Source: Stenotrophomonas maltophilia R551-3
GTDB lineage: Bacteria; Pseudomonadota; Gammaproteobacteria; Xanthomonadales; Xanthomonadaceae
NCBI RefSeq assembly: GCF_000020665.1
Contig: NC_011071.1
Coordinates: forward strand, 1,602,501-1,666,500
DNA length: 64,000 nucleotides
Direction of reading: 5' to 3'
Below are positions 8,729-15,699 of this stretch, in pieces. Numbering within the stretch: position 1 is the first letter of the stretch; each line of letters begins with the position of its first letter. The notes under the pieces are model-generated. The model saw only the letters and a program-made list of their open reading frames with translations. It was not told where the DNA came from and did no database searches. The position numbers and the translations under genes are program-made.

Positions 8729-8778
8729 GGCAGGAGCCATCAGCCTTCTCAGGCGGTTATCGGGGGAGCCCCATCCCC
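8729..8778 (-). promoter_or_regulatory. Fluoride riboswitch (crcB motif)
   Basis: On the minus strand this region reads as the crcB-motif core: GGGGATGGGGCTCCCCC, then GATAACCGCC, then TGAGAAGGCTGATGGCTCCTGCC in pieces. The diagnostic pieces are the GGNGATG opening, the ACCGCC/GGCTGATGGC pairing and the CTCCTGCC end. It sits about 90 nt before crcB in the same direction. In this class fluoride binding switches on the downstream exporter gene. Confidence 0.9.
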
Positions 8779-8809
8779 ATCGTCGCCCATGCTACCAGCG
8801 GCGGTGCGC

Positions 8810-9244
8810 TCACGTCATCGAGGTCATCAGCACGCGGGCGACCTTGCTGCGGCTGAAGCCATCCATCAGCAGCTCGAACGCGAGCAGGTCCAGCGCCGCG
8901 TGACGGCGGTGATCGATCTCCAGTCCGTTCTCGGCAACCAGGTGACTGACCAGTTCGTAGGCGTCCTGCCAGACGTCCAGGTGGGCCTGGCTGGGGATGT
9001 AGGCATTGCCGGGCTCACCTACGCCGAGCCCACTGATGCCGTACAGCAGTTCACGCGCGTCCAGCTTGGCCGCATCGGCGATGCGGAACAGCTGTTCGGC
9101 CTTCACATGCGAGGGACTGACATGGTCGTTGAGCCAGTTGCTGATGGTTGCCGTCGTCGAATGCGCGGCGCGGGCCAGATCGGCCGGGCGTGGATGCCCG
9201 GCTTTCTTCATGGCGGTGGCGAGTCGTTGGCCGAGAGTATTCAT
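8810..9244 (-). CDS. CI-like (XRE-family) helix-turn-helix regulator
   Basis: A 144-residue protein with an N-terminal XRE helix-turn-helix (residues about 4-65, with RPADLARAAHSTTATISNWL) and a short C-terminal part containing DVWQDAYELV, which may serve dimerisation. It lacks the Ser/Lys peptidase motifs of self-cleaving LexA/CI repressors. It is divergent from a Cro-like gene, a lambda-style arrangement, with no phage genes nearby. Confidence 0.82.
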   Translation of the reverse strand: MNTLGQRLATAMKKAGHPRPADLARAAHSTTATISNWLNDHVSPSHVKAEQLFRIADAAKLDARELLYGISGLGVGEPGNAYIPSQAHLDVWQDAYELVSHLVAENGLEIDHRRHAALDLLAFELLMDGFSRSKVARVLMTSMT

Positions 9245-9322
9245 CTATGCAAGCCAGCTTAACGCGTGGAATGCGAAGAATCCTTGTCGCAAGAATAAGG
9301 CTGGTTAACAGAAGGACCGGCC
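9245..9322. promoter_or_regulatory. Divergent promoter/operator region between CI-like and Cro-like genes
   Basis: This 78-bp gap holds the promoters of both regulators. It contains the short palindrome CTTGTCGCAAG at 9283-9293, inside TCCTTGTCGCAAGAA, and half-sites with TTAAC at 9259-9263 and 9304-9308. These are candidate operators only. Confidence 0.45.
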
Positions 9323-9532
9323 ATGACCGAATTCTGGAGCAAGGGGCAGGTGCGTACCCGGTTGGGCTTCCGGACCGACGCCGAACTGGCGCGTTTCTTC
9401 GGCATAAGCCGATCCGCAGTGTCGCAATGGCCCAGGGACTTTCCAATCCCGGCATTGCGGCAATACATCCTGCACCAGCGCTATCCGAATCTGTTCCCTG
9501 CAACTGAGGCCGCGGAAGGTAAATCCATCTGA
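9323..9532 (+). CDS. Cro-like small DNA-binding protein
   Basis: A 69-residue protein (MTEFWSKGQVRTRLGFRTDA) with a helix-turn-helix in residues about 20-40: DAELARFFGISRSAVSQW. It resembles Cro/YdaS-type repressors of temperate phages. It starts about 78 bp from the divergent CI-like gene. It may be a domesticated phage switch. Confidence 0.75.
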   Translation: MTEFWSKGQVRTRLGFRTDAELARFFGISRSAVSQWPRDFPIPALRQYILHQRYPNLFPATEAAEGKSI

Positions 9533-9885
9533 TCTGCGCCGCATTCTGTCGCATCTAGCACTCTAAGCACTTTTTGTTAAGTATGCTTAGCAACATAGGC
9601 AGATTCGATCAATCCGGGTTTGCCGATCAGTGATGTCTACTGGCGAGCGGAGCGGTCGAGGCAGGTCGCGTGTCGGCTTCGGACCATCCGGCGACCCCGT
9701 GGGCCCGTATGCAGTTTCGTGAACGATTAATAATTTCGATCACGAATGTCGCCGCATGTAATTGACCTGTCGTGAAATCTATGACTAATTGGCATCAACT
9801 GGGCGTGAAGCCCGGGAGTCTTTCAGTAGCACGCAAGTGAGTCGGTAGACCGTCAACAATGCAGAACAAGTCCAACGGAGGTCGT
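9533..9885. other. 353-bp intergenic region with inverted repeats
   Basis: No open frame is convincing. It holds the inverted repeat CTAAGCA...TGCTTAG (9563-9590) overlapping TGTTAAG-TATG-CTTAGCA (9575-9592), and a 31-bp AT-rich inverted repeat with arms TTCGTGA/TCACGAA (9716-9746). The AT-rich zone around 9720-9790 likely includes the promoter of the next gene. Confidence 0.45.
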
Positions 9886-10122
9886 ATGGAATACGGCATG
9901 CATGGCTTGGCTGAACGGGTACGCCGCGAACTGGAAGCCAGCTATCACAAACACGGATGCGGTCCGGCGTTCTGGGATACCTACCAGCAGGTGCTGGACC
10001 GCCTGGTCCCGCAGGGGACCGAGCGTACTGAAGTCACCAATGAAATGGCGTTGATCATCGAGCAGCTGGGCATCGTCCGACGAGCGCAGCTGGTCCCGCC
10101 GAACGCCAGCGGGCCGCGTTGA
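9886..10122 (+). CDS. Conserved small protein of unknown function
   Basis: A 78-residue soluble protein starting MEYGMHGLAERVRRELEASY, preceded by GGAGG 6 nt before the ATG. The sequence is charged, with a predicted N-terminal helix (residues 5-22) and no membrane segment. It is separated by 1 nt from the stop of the convergent ccoG-like gene. I do not recognise a function. Confidence 0.6.
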   Translation: MEYGMHGLAERVRRELEASYHKHGCGPAFWDTYQQVLDRLVPQGTERTEVTNEMALIIEQLGIVRRAQLVPPNASGPR

Positions 10123-10123
10123 T

Positions 10124-11173
10124 TCAGAGCAGGCGCCAGGCGCCGCAGGCAAGCAGCGCCAGCAGCATTGAAAGCAGGCCCAGGGTCCGCGGTCGCCACC
10201 AGCGCCGCGGTTGCCCGGCCATCGACTGTGGACTGCAATAGCGCACCAGCCCCGGACCGAAGCCGGCCCGGTGCTGTTGCTGTGCGCAGGCTTCCATGCA
10301 GGCGCCGCAGGCCAGGCAATCGGCCTGCGGCCCGTGGCGGATGTCCAGTTGCATCGGGCAGGCGTTGACGCAGGCAGCGCAGTCGGTGCAGTCGCCCAGG
10401 CGGTTGGCGCTGAAGACGGGCATCGGCCCGGCCAGCAACGGATGCGCAGCACGGAACACGTAGTCCTGCGCAGTTGTTGGATCGAGCAGGCCACGACCGC
10501 GGCCGAGAACGCCTCCCAGGCCGGAAGGCCGCGACCCGCGTGGTTCACCCCGACGCGCGTCGTACATCATGCGCGGCGTGTGTGGATCGGTCAGCAGCGG
10601 CTGCATGCGTGCGAACGGGCACAGCGAGCGGCAGACCTGCTCGCGCAGGAAGCCGGCATTGCCCAAGGTAGCGGTCGCATAGAACAGCACCCAGAACGTT
10701 TCCCAACGGCTCCAGCCCGCGTGCGGCAGCGCCGACACCAGTTCGCCGATTGGACTGAACAGTCCGACGAAGGTCATGCCGGTCCACAGTGACAACAGTC
10801 CCCAGGCCACCTGCGTGGCGGGGCGTGCCATTGATGCCGGCAGCATGCGGGCCACGGCGCGTGCGATCCAGTCGAAGGCACGGCGCCACAGTGTCTGCGG
10901 GCAGGCGTGGCCGCACCAGATGCGCCCGGCAAGATGGGTGAGCAGCGCAAGGCCCACCGCCAGCGCTGCCAATAGTCCGATCAGTACGCCGGCGTCGCCA
11001 GGCCACAGCGTCCAGCCGAACAGGTCGAAGCGTCGCGCGTTGATGTCCAGCAGCAGGGCCTGGCGACCGTCCCAGCGCAGCCACGGCAGTGCGTAGAACA
11101 GCACCAGCAGGGCGGCGCTGAGCGGGCCGCGCCAGTGCCACGGTCCGGGTGTCGTGGTGCAGGTCGTGCTCAT
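10124..11173 (-). CDS. ccoG: CcoG/FixG-like 4Fe-4S ferredoxin membrane protein (short form)
   Basis: A 349-residue membrane protein. Motifs: RIWCGHACPQTLW (Cys87 and Cys91) in the polytopic N-terminal half, CRSLCPF, and two adjacent 4Fe-4S clusters (CTDCAACVNACP and CLACGACMEAC) near residues 270-305. This matches CcoG, which helps copper loading or assembly of cbb3 oxidase. Typical CcoG is about 470 residues and ends with an Ig-like FixG_C domain; this one stops after the second cluster and a last membrane helix. It overlaps the upstream small membrane gene by 4 nt. Confidence 0.78.
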   Translation of the reverse strand: MSTTCTTTPGPWHWRGPLSAALLVLFYALPWLRWDGRQALLLDINARRFDLFGWTLWPGDAGVLIGLLAALAVGLALLTHLAGRIWCGHACPQTLWRRAFDWIARAVARMLPASMARPATQVAWGLLSLWTGMTFVGLFSPIGELVSALPHAGWSRWETFWVLFYATATLGNAGFLREQVCRSLCPFARMQPLLTDPHTPRMMYDARRGEPRGSRPSGLGGVLGRGRGLLDPTTAQDYVFRAAHPLLAGPMPVFSANRLGDCTDCAACVNACPMQLDIRHGPQADCLACGACMEACAQQQHRAGFGPGLVRYCSPQSMAGQPRRWWRPRTLGLLSMLLALLACGAWRLL

Positions 11174-11457
11174 CCCAGCGGCAGCTCGTCGTCGTCGTCG
11201 CTCGGCAACGGTCGTTGCAGATACCAGGTGACTGCACTGGACAGCGCCGTCACCGCCCAGAACATGAAGAAGCCAGCGCTGTAGCCCAGCTCGCGGCTGA
11301 TCACCGTGCCGGGGAAGCTGATCGCCTGCAGGCGCAGCGGGTCGACGAAGGCGAAGAACACCACGCTGGCCACGCCGGCGGCAATGAAGCTGGGCCAGAG
11401 AATGGCGCCCCATTGCTGGATCAGTCGCTGGCGGCGGCTGGGAGAGGGTCTGTTCAT
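11170..11457 (-). CDS. Small membrane protein upstream of ccoG
   Basis: A 95-residue protein starting MNRPSPSRRQRLIQQWGAIL with two hydrophobic helices (about residues 14-34 and 52-72) and an acidic C-terminus. The ATGA overlap with the ccoG-like gene shows they form one operon. The family is not recognised; location next to ccoG hints at a role in respiratory oxidase assembly, which is inference only. Confidence 0.6.
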   Translation of the reverse strand: MNRPSPSRRQRLIQQWGAILWPSFIAAGVASVVFFAFVDPLRLQAISFPGTVISRELGYSAGFFMFWAVTALSSAVTWYLQRPLPSDDDDELPLG

Positions 11458-11570
11458 GCTGTCCCGGTTCGAAAAGTGGGCGGCGCGTATACTCCGCCGG
11501 GCTGGCGCAGCATCCGCAGGGCATGCTTCCTGCAAGCGCGCCAGCCTAGGTGCAGCGGACTGCGCCGACA

Positions 11571-11584
11571 TTGATCTGGATCAA
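11571..11584. promoter_or_regulatory. Perfect FNR/ANR-type site
   Basis: TTGATCTGGATCAA exactly matches the TTGAT-N4-ATCAA consensus of FNR-family regulators. It lies about 51 bp before the truncated haemoglobin start and about 114 bp before the ccoG-operon start on the other strand, so it could serve either or both. Confidence 0.85.
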
Positions 11585-11635
11585 CGGTGGTGATGGCCGG
11601 CTGCGGCACACTGCCGGCAAGCTTTGGGTACCCCG

Positions 11636-12076
11636 ATGACCGCAATACCTCCGCCAGCCCTTCCCGTCGCCTCGCCGGAGTTGTGCACCGAGCAGGAAGT
11701 CTCCCGCCTGGTCCACGACTTCTATGCCCGCGTGCGCGAGGAAGAACGGCTGGGGCCGGTGTTCGGCGCGCACGTCCATGATTGGCCGGAGCATCTGGCG
11801 CAGCTGGTCGACTTCTGGTCGGCGATGCTGCGTGGCACCCGCCGCTTCAAGGGCTCGCCGATGTCCAAGCACATGGCCATTGAACTGGACAAGGATCTGT
11901 TCGACCGCTGGCTGGTGCTGTTCCGGATCACCACTGCCGAATGCAACAACCCGCCGATGCAGGAACTGGCCAACGATGTGGCCGCACGCATCGGAGACAC
12001 CTTCTGGAAGCGCTACCAGATGCTGCGCTGGCCGCAGGTCGGCCTGCCGGTGCTGGGGATCCCCGCCAAGGATTGA
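11636..12076 (+). CDS. Group III truncated haemoglobin
   Basis: A 146-residue protein of the truncated 2/2 globin, group III type. Recognisable segments are VHDFYARVREEERLGPVFGA, FKGSPMSKHMAIELD and DLFDRWLVLF; His79 in MSKH is the likely proximal haem ligand. The family binds O2/NO and is linked to low-oxygen or nitrosative conditions. I used ATG 11636; an in-frame TTG lies 12 nt upstream. FNR sites flank it on both sides. Confidence 0.85.
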   Translation: MTAIPPPALPVASPELCTEQEVSRLVHDFYARVREEERLGPVFGAHVHDWPEHLAQLVDFWSAMLRGTRRFKGSPMSKHMAIELDKDLFDRWLVLFRITTAECNNPPMQELANDVAARIGDTFWKRYQMLRWPQVGLPVLGIPAKD

Positions 12077-12086
12077 TCTGGGTCAA
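12073..12086 (+). promoter_or_regulatory. Near-perfect FNR/ANR-type site before hemN
   Basis: TTGATCTGGGTCAA differs from the perfect palindrome by one base. It overlaps the stop codon of the haemoglobin gene and lies 34 bp before the hemN ATG. It shares the TTGATCTGG core with the site at 11571-11584. Confidence 0.75.
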
Positions 12087-12120
12087 GGCGGCGCAGGCCG
12101 CCCGGCGCGATGCTGGCGCC

Positions 12121-13530
12121 ATGGACACGTTCTCTCCCGCCGCTGGCGGCCTGGCCTGGAATTTCGACCCCGACCTGCTGCGTCGGCACGACCGCCCGGG
12201 GCCGCGCTACACCTCGTATCCGACCGCGCCGCATTTCCATGATGGCTTCGACGCACCGGCGTTGCGCCAGGCAATTGCCGACAGCAACCAGCTGGCCCGC
12301 GCGCTGTCGCTGTACGTGCACGTGCCGTTCTGTTCCAGCCCGTGCTTCTACTGCGGCTGCAACCGGGTGATCAGCCGTGATCGCGGCCGTGGCCACAGCT
12401 ATGTCTCGCGGGTGCTGGCCGAGGCCGACCTGCTGGCGCCGCAGTTCGAGGATGGTCGCGAGGTCATCCAGCTGCATCTGGGCGGCGGCACGCCGAACTT
12501 CCTCGACGCCGAGGCGATGACCACGCTGATCGAAGGGCTGCGCCGGCGTTTCGACTTCAGCGATTCGTCACAGCGCGATTTCTCCATCGAGCTCGATCCG
12601 CGCTTCATCGATACCCCCGACGTGGCGATGCTGGCCCGGCTGGGGTTCAACCGCGCAAGCCTGGGCGTGCAGGATTTCGACCCGCAGGTGCAGGAATCGA
12701 TCAACCGCGTGCAGGGCGTGCAGCAGACGCTGGACATCCTGCGCGCCTGCCGCGACAGCGGCATGCGCTCGGTCAACGTCGACCTGATCTATGGCCTGCC
12801 GGGGCAAAGCCTGGAGGGCTTCGGGCGCACATTGGAACTGGTGCTGGCGCTGCGCCCGGATCGTTTGGCGGTCTACGGATATGCGCACCTGCCGCATCTG
12901 TTCCGCGCGCAGAAGCAGATCGACGAAAGCCGGTTGCCGTCGCCGGAAGACAAGCTGGCGCTGCTGGGCCTGGCGGTGGAGAGGCTCTCCGCGGCCGGCT
13001 ACCAGTACATCGGCATGGATCACTTCGCGTTGCCGGAAGAGGACCTGTCACGCGCGCAGCGTGCCGGCCAGCTGCATCGCAATTTCATGGGCTACACCAC
13101 CCACGCCGATACCGATCTGCTCGGCCTGGGCGTGAGTGCGATCAGCCACATCGGGGCCACTTACAGCCAGAATCCGCGTGACCTGCCGTCCTGGGAGGAT
13201 GCGGTGGATCACGGCCAACTGCCAGTCTGGCGTGGCGTGGCACTGAGTGCCGACGATCAACTGCGCGCGGAACTGATCCAGCAGCTGATGTGCCAGGGCG
13301 AGGTGGATGGTGCCGTGCTGGGCCAGCGCCATGGTGTCGACTTCGAGCAGTACTTCGCCGAAGACCTGCGTTCGGTGCAACGCCTGCAGGACGACGGTCT
13401 GGCCGAGTACCGTGAGGGTGTGGTGCGCGCCAGTGAACCGGGACGGCCGCTGCTGCGGCTGCTGGCAATGTGCTTCGATCCGTACCTGCGCGCGGCGCAT
13501 GAGCAGCCGCGTTATTCGCGCGCGATCTGA
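12121..13530 (+). CDS. hemN: Oxygen-independent coproporphyrinogen III oxidase HemN
   Basis: A 469-residue radical-SAM enzyme. The cluster motif CSSPCFYC gives Cys71, Cys75 and Cys78. Other family segments are LGGGTPNFLD, ELDPRFIDT and GLPGQSLEGF. It converts coproporphyrinogen III to protoporphyrinogen IX in haem synthesis without O2. The FNR-type box just upstream fits anaerobic induction, next to haemoglobin and CcoG genes. Confidence 0.93.
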   Translation: MDTFSPAAGGLAWNFDPDLLRRHDRPGPRYTSYPTAPHFHDGFDAPALRQAIADSNQLARALSLYVHVPFCSSPCFYCGCNRVISRDRGRGHSYVSRVLAEADLLAPQFEDGREVIQLHLGGGTPNFLDAEAMTTLIEGLRRRFDFSDSSQRDFSIELDPRFIDTPDVAMLARLGFNRASLGVQDFDPQVQESINRVQGVQQTLDILRACRDSGMRSVNVDLIYGLPGQSLEGFGRTLELVLALRPDRLAVYGYAHLPHLFRAQKQIDESRLPSPEDKLALLGLAVERLSAAGYQYIGMDHFALPEEDLSRAQRAGQLHRNFMGYTTHADTDLLGLGVSAISHIGATYSQNPRDLPSWEDAVDHGQLPVWRGVALSADDQLRAELIQQLMCQGEVDGAVLGQRHGVDFEQYFAEDLRSVQRLQDDGLAEYREGVVRASEPGRPLLRLLAMCFDPYLRAAHEQPRYSRAI

Positions 13531-13553
13531 CGGCTCGCTGCGCTGTGCGTGTG

Positions 13554-13640
13554 TGGTGCCCGGAGCCGGAATCGAACCGGCATGGGGTTGCCCCCGGCGG
13601 ATTTTAAGTCCGATGCGTCTACCAGTTTCGCCATCCGGGC
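13554..13640 (-). tRNA. tRNA-Leu (anticodon TAA)
   Basis: On the minus strand a class II tRNA of 87 nt: acceptor GCCCGGA, D-arm AAACTGGTAGAC, anticodon loop CTTAAAA (anticodon TAA), a GC-rich long variable arm, TTCGATTC T-loop and encoded CCA. It stands alone between hemN and the BLUF gene. Confidence 0.97.
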
Positions 13641-13781
13641 CTGCAGCGCGGCGCCGATTGTAGCCCACCTGCCGCACGACGGCTGGATTGCACCGGAGCA
13701 GTGACCTGCGGGGACGTGCTTAACTGTTGTGCCTGTTCATGTCATAGTCCCAACCATCGTTCCCAGGGGGGGAGCCACCTG

Positions 13782-14216
13782 ATGTCGCTGCACGCGATTG
13801 CCTATGCCAGTGAGGCCCGCGCCGATCTGCAGACAACCGATCTTGACCGCCTGCTGGCCGATGCCACGGCATTCAATCGTGTAGCCGGCGTCACCGGCGT
13901 GCTGATGTTCGACGGCACGCGCTTCCTGCAGTACCTGGAGGGTCCGGAAGATGGCATCGATTCGGTGTTCCCGCGCATCCTCAACGCGCGCAGTCATGGG
14001 CAGCTGAAGGTGTTGTGCCGCGCCCCGGTTGCGCAGCGTGCGTTCCCGCGCTGGTCGATGGGCACGCGCCGGATCGAAGCGGACCTGCTTGCGCAGATCA
14101 TCGACGCCGCCTGGCCGGGCTTCCTGCTGGGCAGCGGTGGCTTCGAACGCCTGCGCCAGGCCTGGACCGGTGCTGATGGCGAGCTCGAACCGGCAGCGGT
14201 GGCACTGGGGTCCTGA
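13782..14216 (+). CDS. BLUF-domain blue-light sensor protein
   Basis: A 144-residue protein with a full BLUF domain in residues about 3-95. The flavin-contact residues of this family are present: Tyr8 (IAYAS), Asn32 (FNRVAGVTG) and Gln50 (FLQYLEG). The C-terminal extension of about 50 residues has no recognised output domain, so it probably signals by protein-protein contact. A G-rich ribosome-binding site precedes the ATG. The next gene is a UDP-sugar dehydrogenase about 140 bp downstream. Confidence 0.87.
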   Translation: MSLHAIAYASEARADLQTTDLDRLLADATAFNRVAGVTGVLMFDGTRFLQYLEGPEDGIDSVFPRILNARSHGQLKVLCRAPVAQRAFPRWSMGTRRIEADLLAQIIDAAWPGFLLGSGGFERLRQAWTGADGELEPAAVALGS

Positions 14217-14357
14217 ACCGCCTTGGCGGCGGGGGGGCGAGGCCGTTACGCTGTAGTCTTTCCGGCGTGGGTTCCTCCGAGTGGTACAGCGAATGAGCGT
14301 ATTGGCCGAAGCCATGGCTGCGAACGTGAAGCCTTGCCTGTTGCACAGGGCGTGCCG

Positions 14358-15644
14358 ATGAGTGTGCCTGTTGCAGCGGCCGACGCACCCCGTTTTGCGG
14401 TGATCGGCCTGGGCTATGTCGGCCTGCCGCTGGCGGTGGCCTTCGGCCGGCACTGGCCGACGCTGGGTTTCGACATCGATGCCGGGCGCATCGCCGAGCT
14501 GCGCAAAGGCGTGGATCACACGCTGGAAATGGAAGCCGACGAGCTGGTCACTGCGCAGCTGCTGGAGTACGGCAGTGATCCGGATCTGCTTGACGCGTGC
14601 AACGTCTATGTCGTGACCGTGCCGACGCCGATCGATGCCTACGAGCAGCCCGACCTGGAGCCGCTGCGCTCGGCGACGCGGTTGATCGCCAGCCACCTGC
14701 GTGCCGGCGACCTGGTGATCTACGAATCCACGGTGTATCCAGGCACCACCGAAGAAGTGTGCGTGCCGCTGCTGGAGCAGGGCTCCGGCCTGCGCTTCAA
14801 CGAAGATTTCTATTGCGGCTACAGCCCGGAACGGGTCAGCCCCGGTGATCGCCAGCGACGCCTGGCCGACATCCGCAAGATCACCTCCGGCTCGACCCCG
14901 GGCGTCGCTGCGGTGATCGACGGCCTGTACCAGCGCATCATCGCTGCCGGTACGTTCCCGGCGCCGTCGATGCGCGTGGCCGAAGCGGCCAAGGTGGTCG
15001 AGAACATCCAGCGTGACGTCAACATCGCGCTGGTCAACGAGCTGGCACTGATCTTCGACCGGCTCGGCATCGATACCCAGGACGTGCTCGACGCGGCCGG
15101 CAGCAAGTGGAACTTCCTGCCGTTCCGCCCGGGCCTGGTCGGTGGCCATTGCATCGGCGTGGATCCGTATTACCTGTTGCACAAGTCCGAGAGCGTGGGT
15201 TTCCACCCGGACCTGATCCATACCGCGCGGCAGGTCAACAACCGCGTGGGTGAACACGTGGCGACGCGGGTGCTGGCAATGCTGGCCGAACGCGACCGCG
15301 CTCCGGCGCAGGCACGGATCCTGGTACTGGGTGTGACCTTCAAGGAAGACTGCCCGGACCTGCGCAACAGCCGCGCGCTGGAACTGGCGCAGCGCCTGCG
15401 CGATGCCGGTGCCCAGGTCGAGGTCAGCGACCCATGGGTGGGCCCCGCCGCATTGGCCGGCGAAGGCGTGCAGTGGCTGGCCGAGCCGGCAGCAGGCTGC
15501 TACGACGCGGTGGTGCTGGCCGTGGCCCATGCCCACTTCAAGGCGATGGATGAAGCACGGATCCGCAGCCTGCTGGCGCCCGGCGGCCTGGTCTACGACG
15601 TGAAATCGGCCTGGCCGCGCAACGTGGTTGATGATCGACTGTAA
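14358..15644 (+). CDS. UDP-sugar 6-dehydrogenase (TviB/WbpA family)
   Basis: A 428-residue nucleotide-sugar dehydrogenase. NAD-binding GLGYVGLP at 17-24, catalytic Cys265 in GGHCIGVDPYYLLH, and FKEDCPDLRNSRA in the C-terminal domain. The FNEDFYCGYSPERVSPGD segment places it with the UDP-N-acetylhexosamine dehydrogenases (TviB/WbpA), which make UDP-HexNAc uronic acids for surface polysaccharide. No other polysaccharide genes adjoin it. The upstream in-frame extension to 14223 lacks similarity and was dropped. Confidence 0.85.
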   Translation: MSVPVAAADAPRFAVIGLGYVGLPLAVAFGRHWPTLGFDIDAGRIAELRKGVDHTLEMEADELVTAQLLEYGSDPDLLDACNVYVVTVPTPIDAYEQPDLEPLRSATRLIASHLRAGDLVIYESTVYPGTTEEVCVPLLEQGSGLRFNEDFYCGYSPERVSPGDRQRRLADIRKITSGSTPGVAAVIDGLYQRIIAAGTFPAPSMRVAEAAKVVENIQRDVNIALVNELALIFDRLGIDTQDVLDAAGSKWNFLPFRPGLVGGHCIGVDPYYLLHKSESVGFHPDLIHTARQVNNRVGEHVATRVLAMLAERDRAPAQARILVLGVTFKEDCPDLRNSRALELAQRLRDAGAQVEVSDPWVGPAALAGEGVQWLAEPAAGCYDAVVLAVAHAHFKAMDEARIRSLLAPGGLVYDVKSAWPRNVVDDRL

Positions 15645-15699
15645 ACCCTGCGGACAGGCGGCGCGGTAGACTCGGGGGCAGTTGCAACCGAGGAAAGCC

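Noticed and set aside
8642-8740. Longer start for crcB
   Set aside because: The extension begins inside the fluoride riboswitch and is not similar to CrcB.
8810-9532. Prophage remnant
   Set aside because: Only the two regulators are phage-like; no integrase, structural or lysis genes and no attachment repeats were seen nearby.
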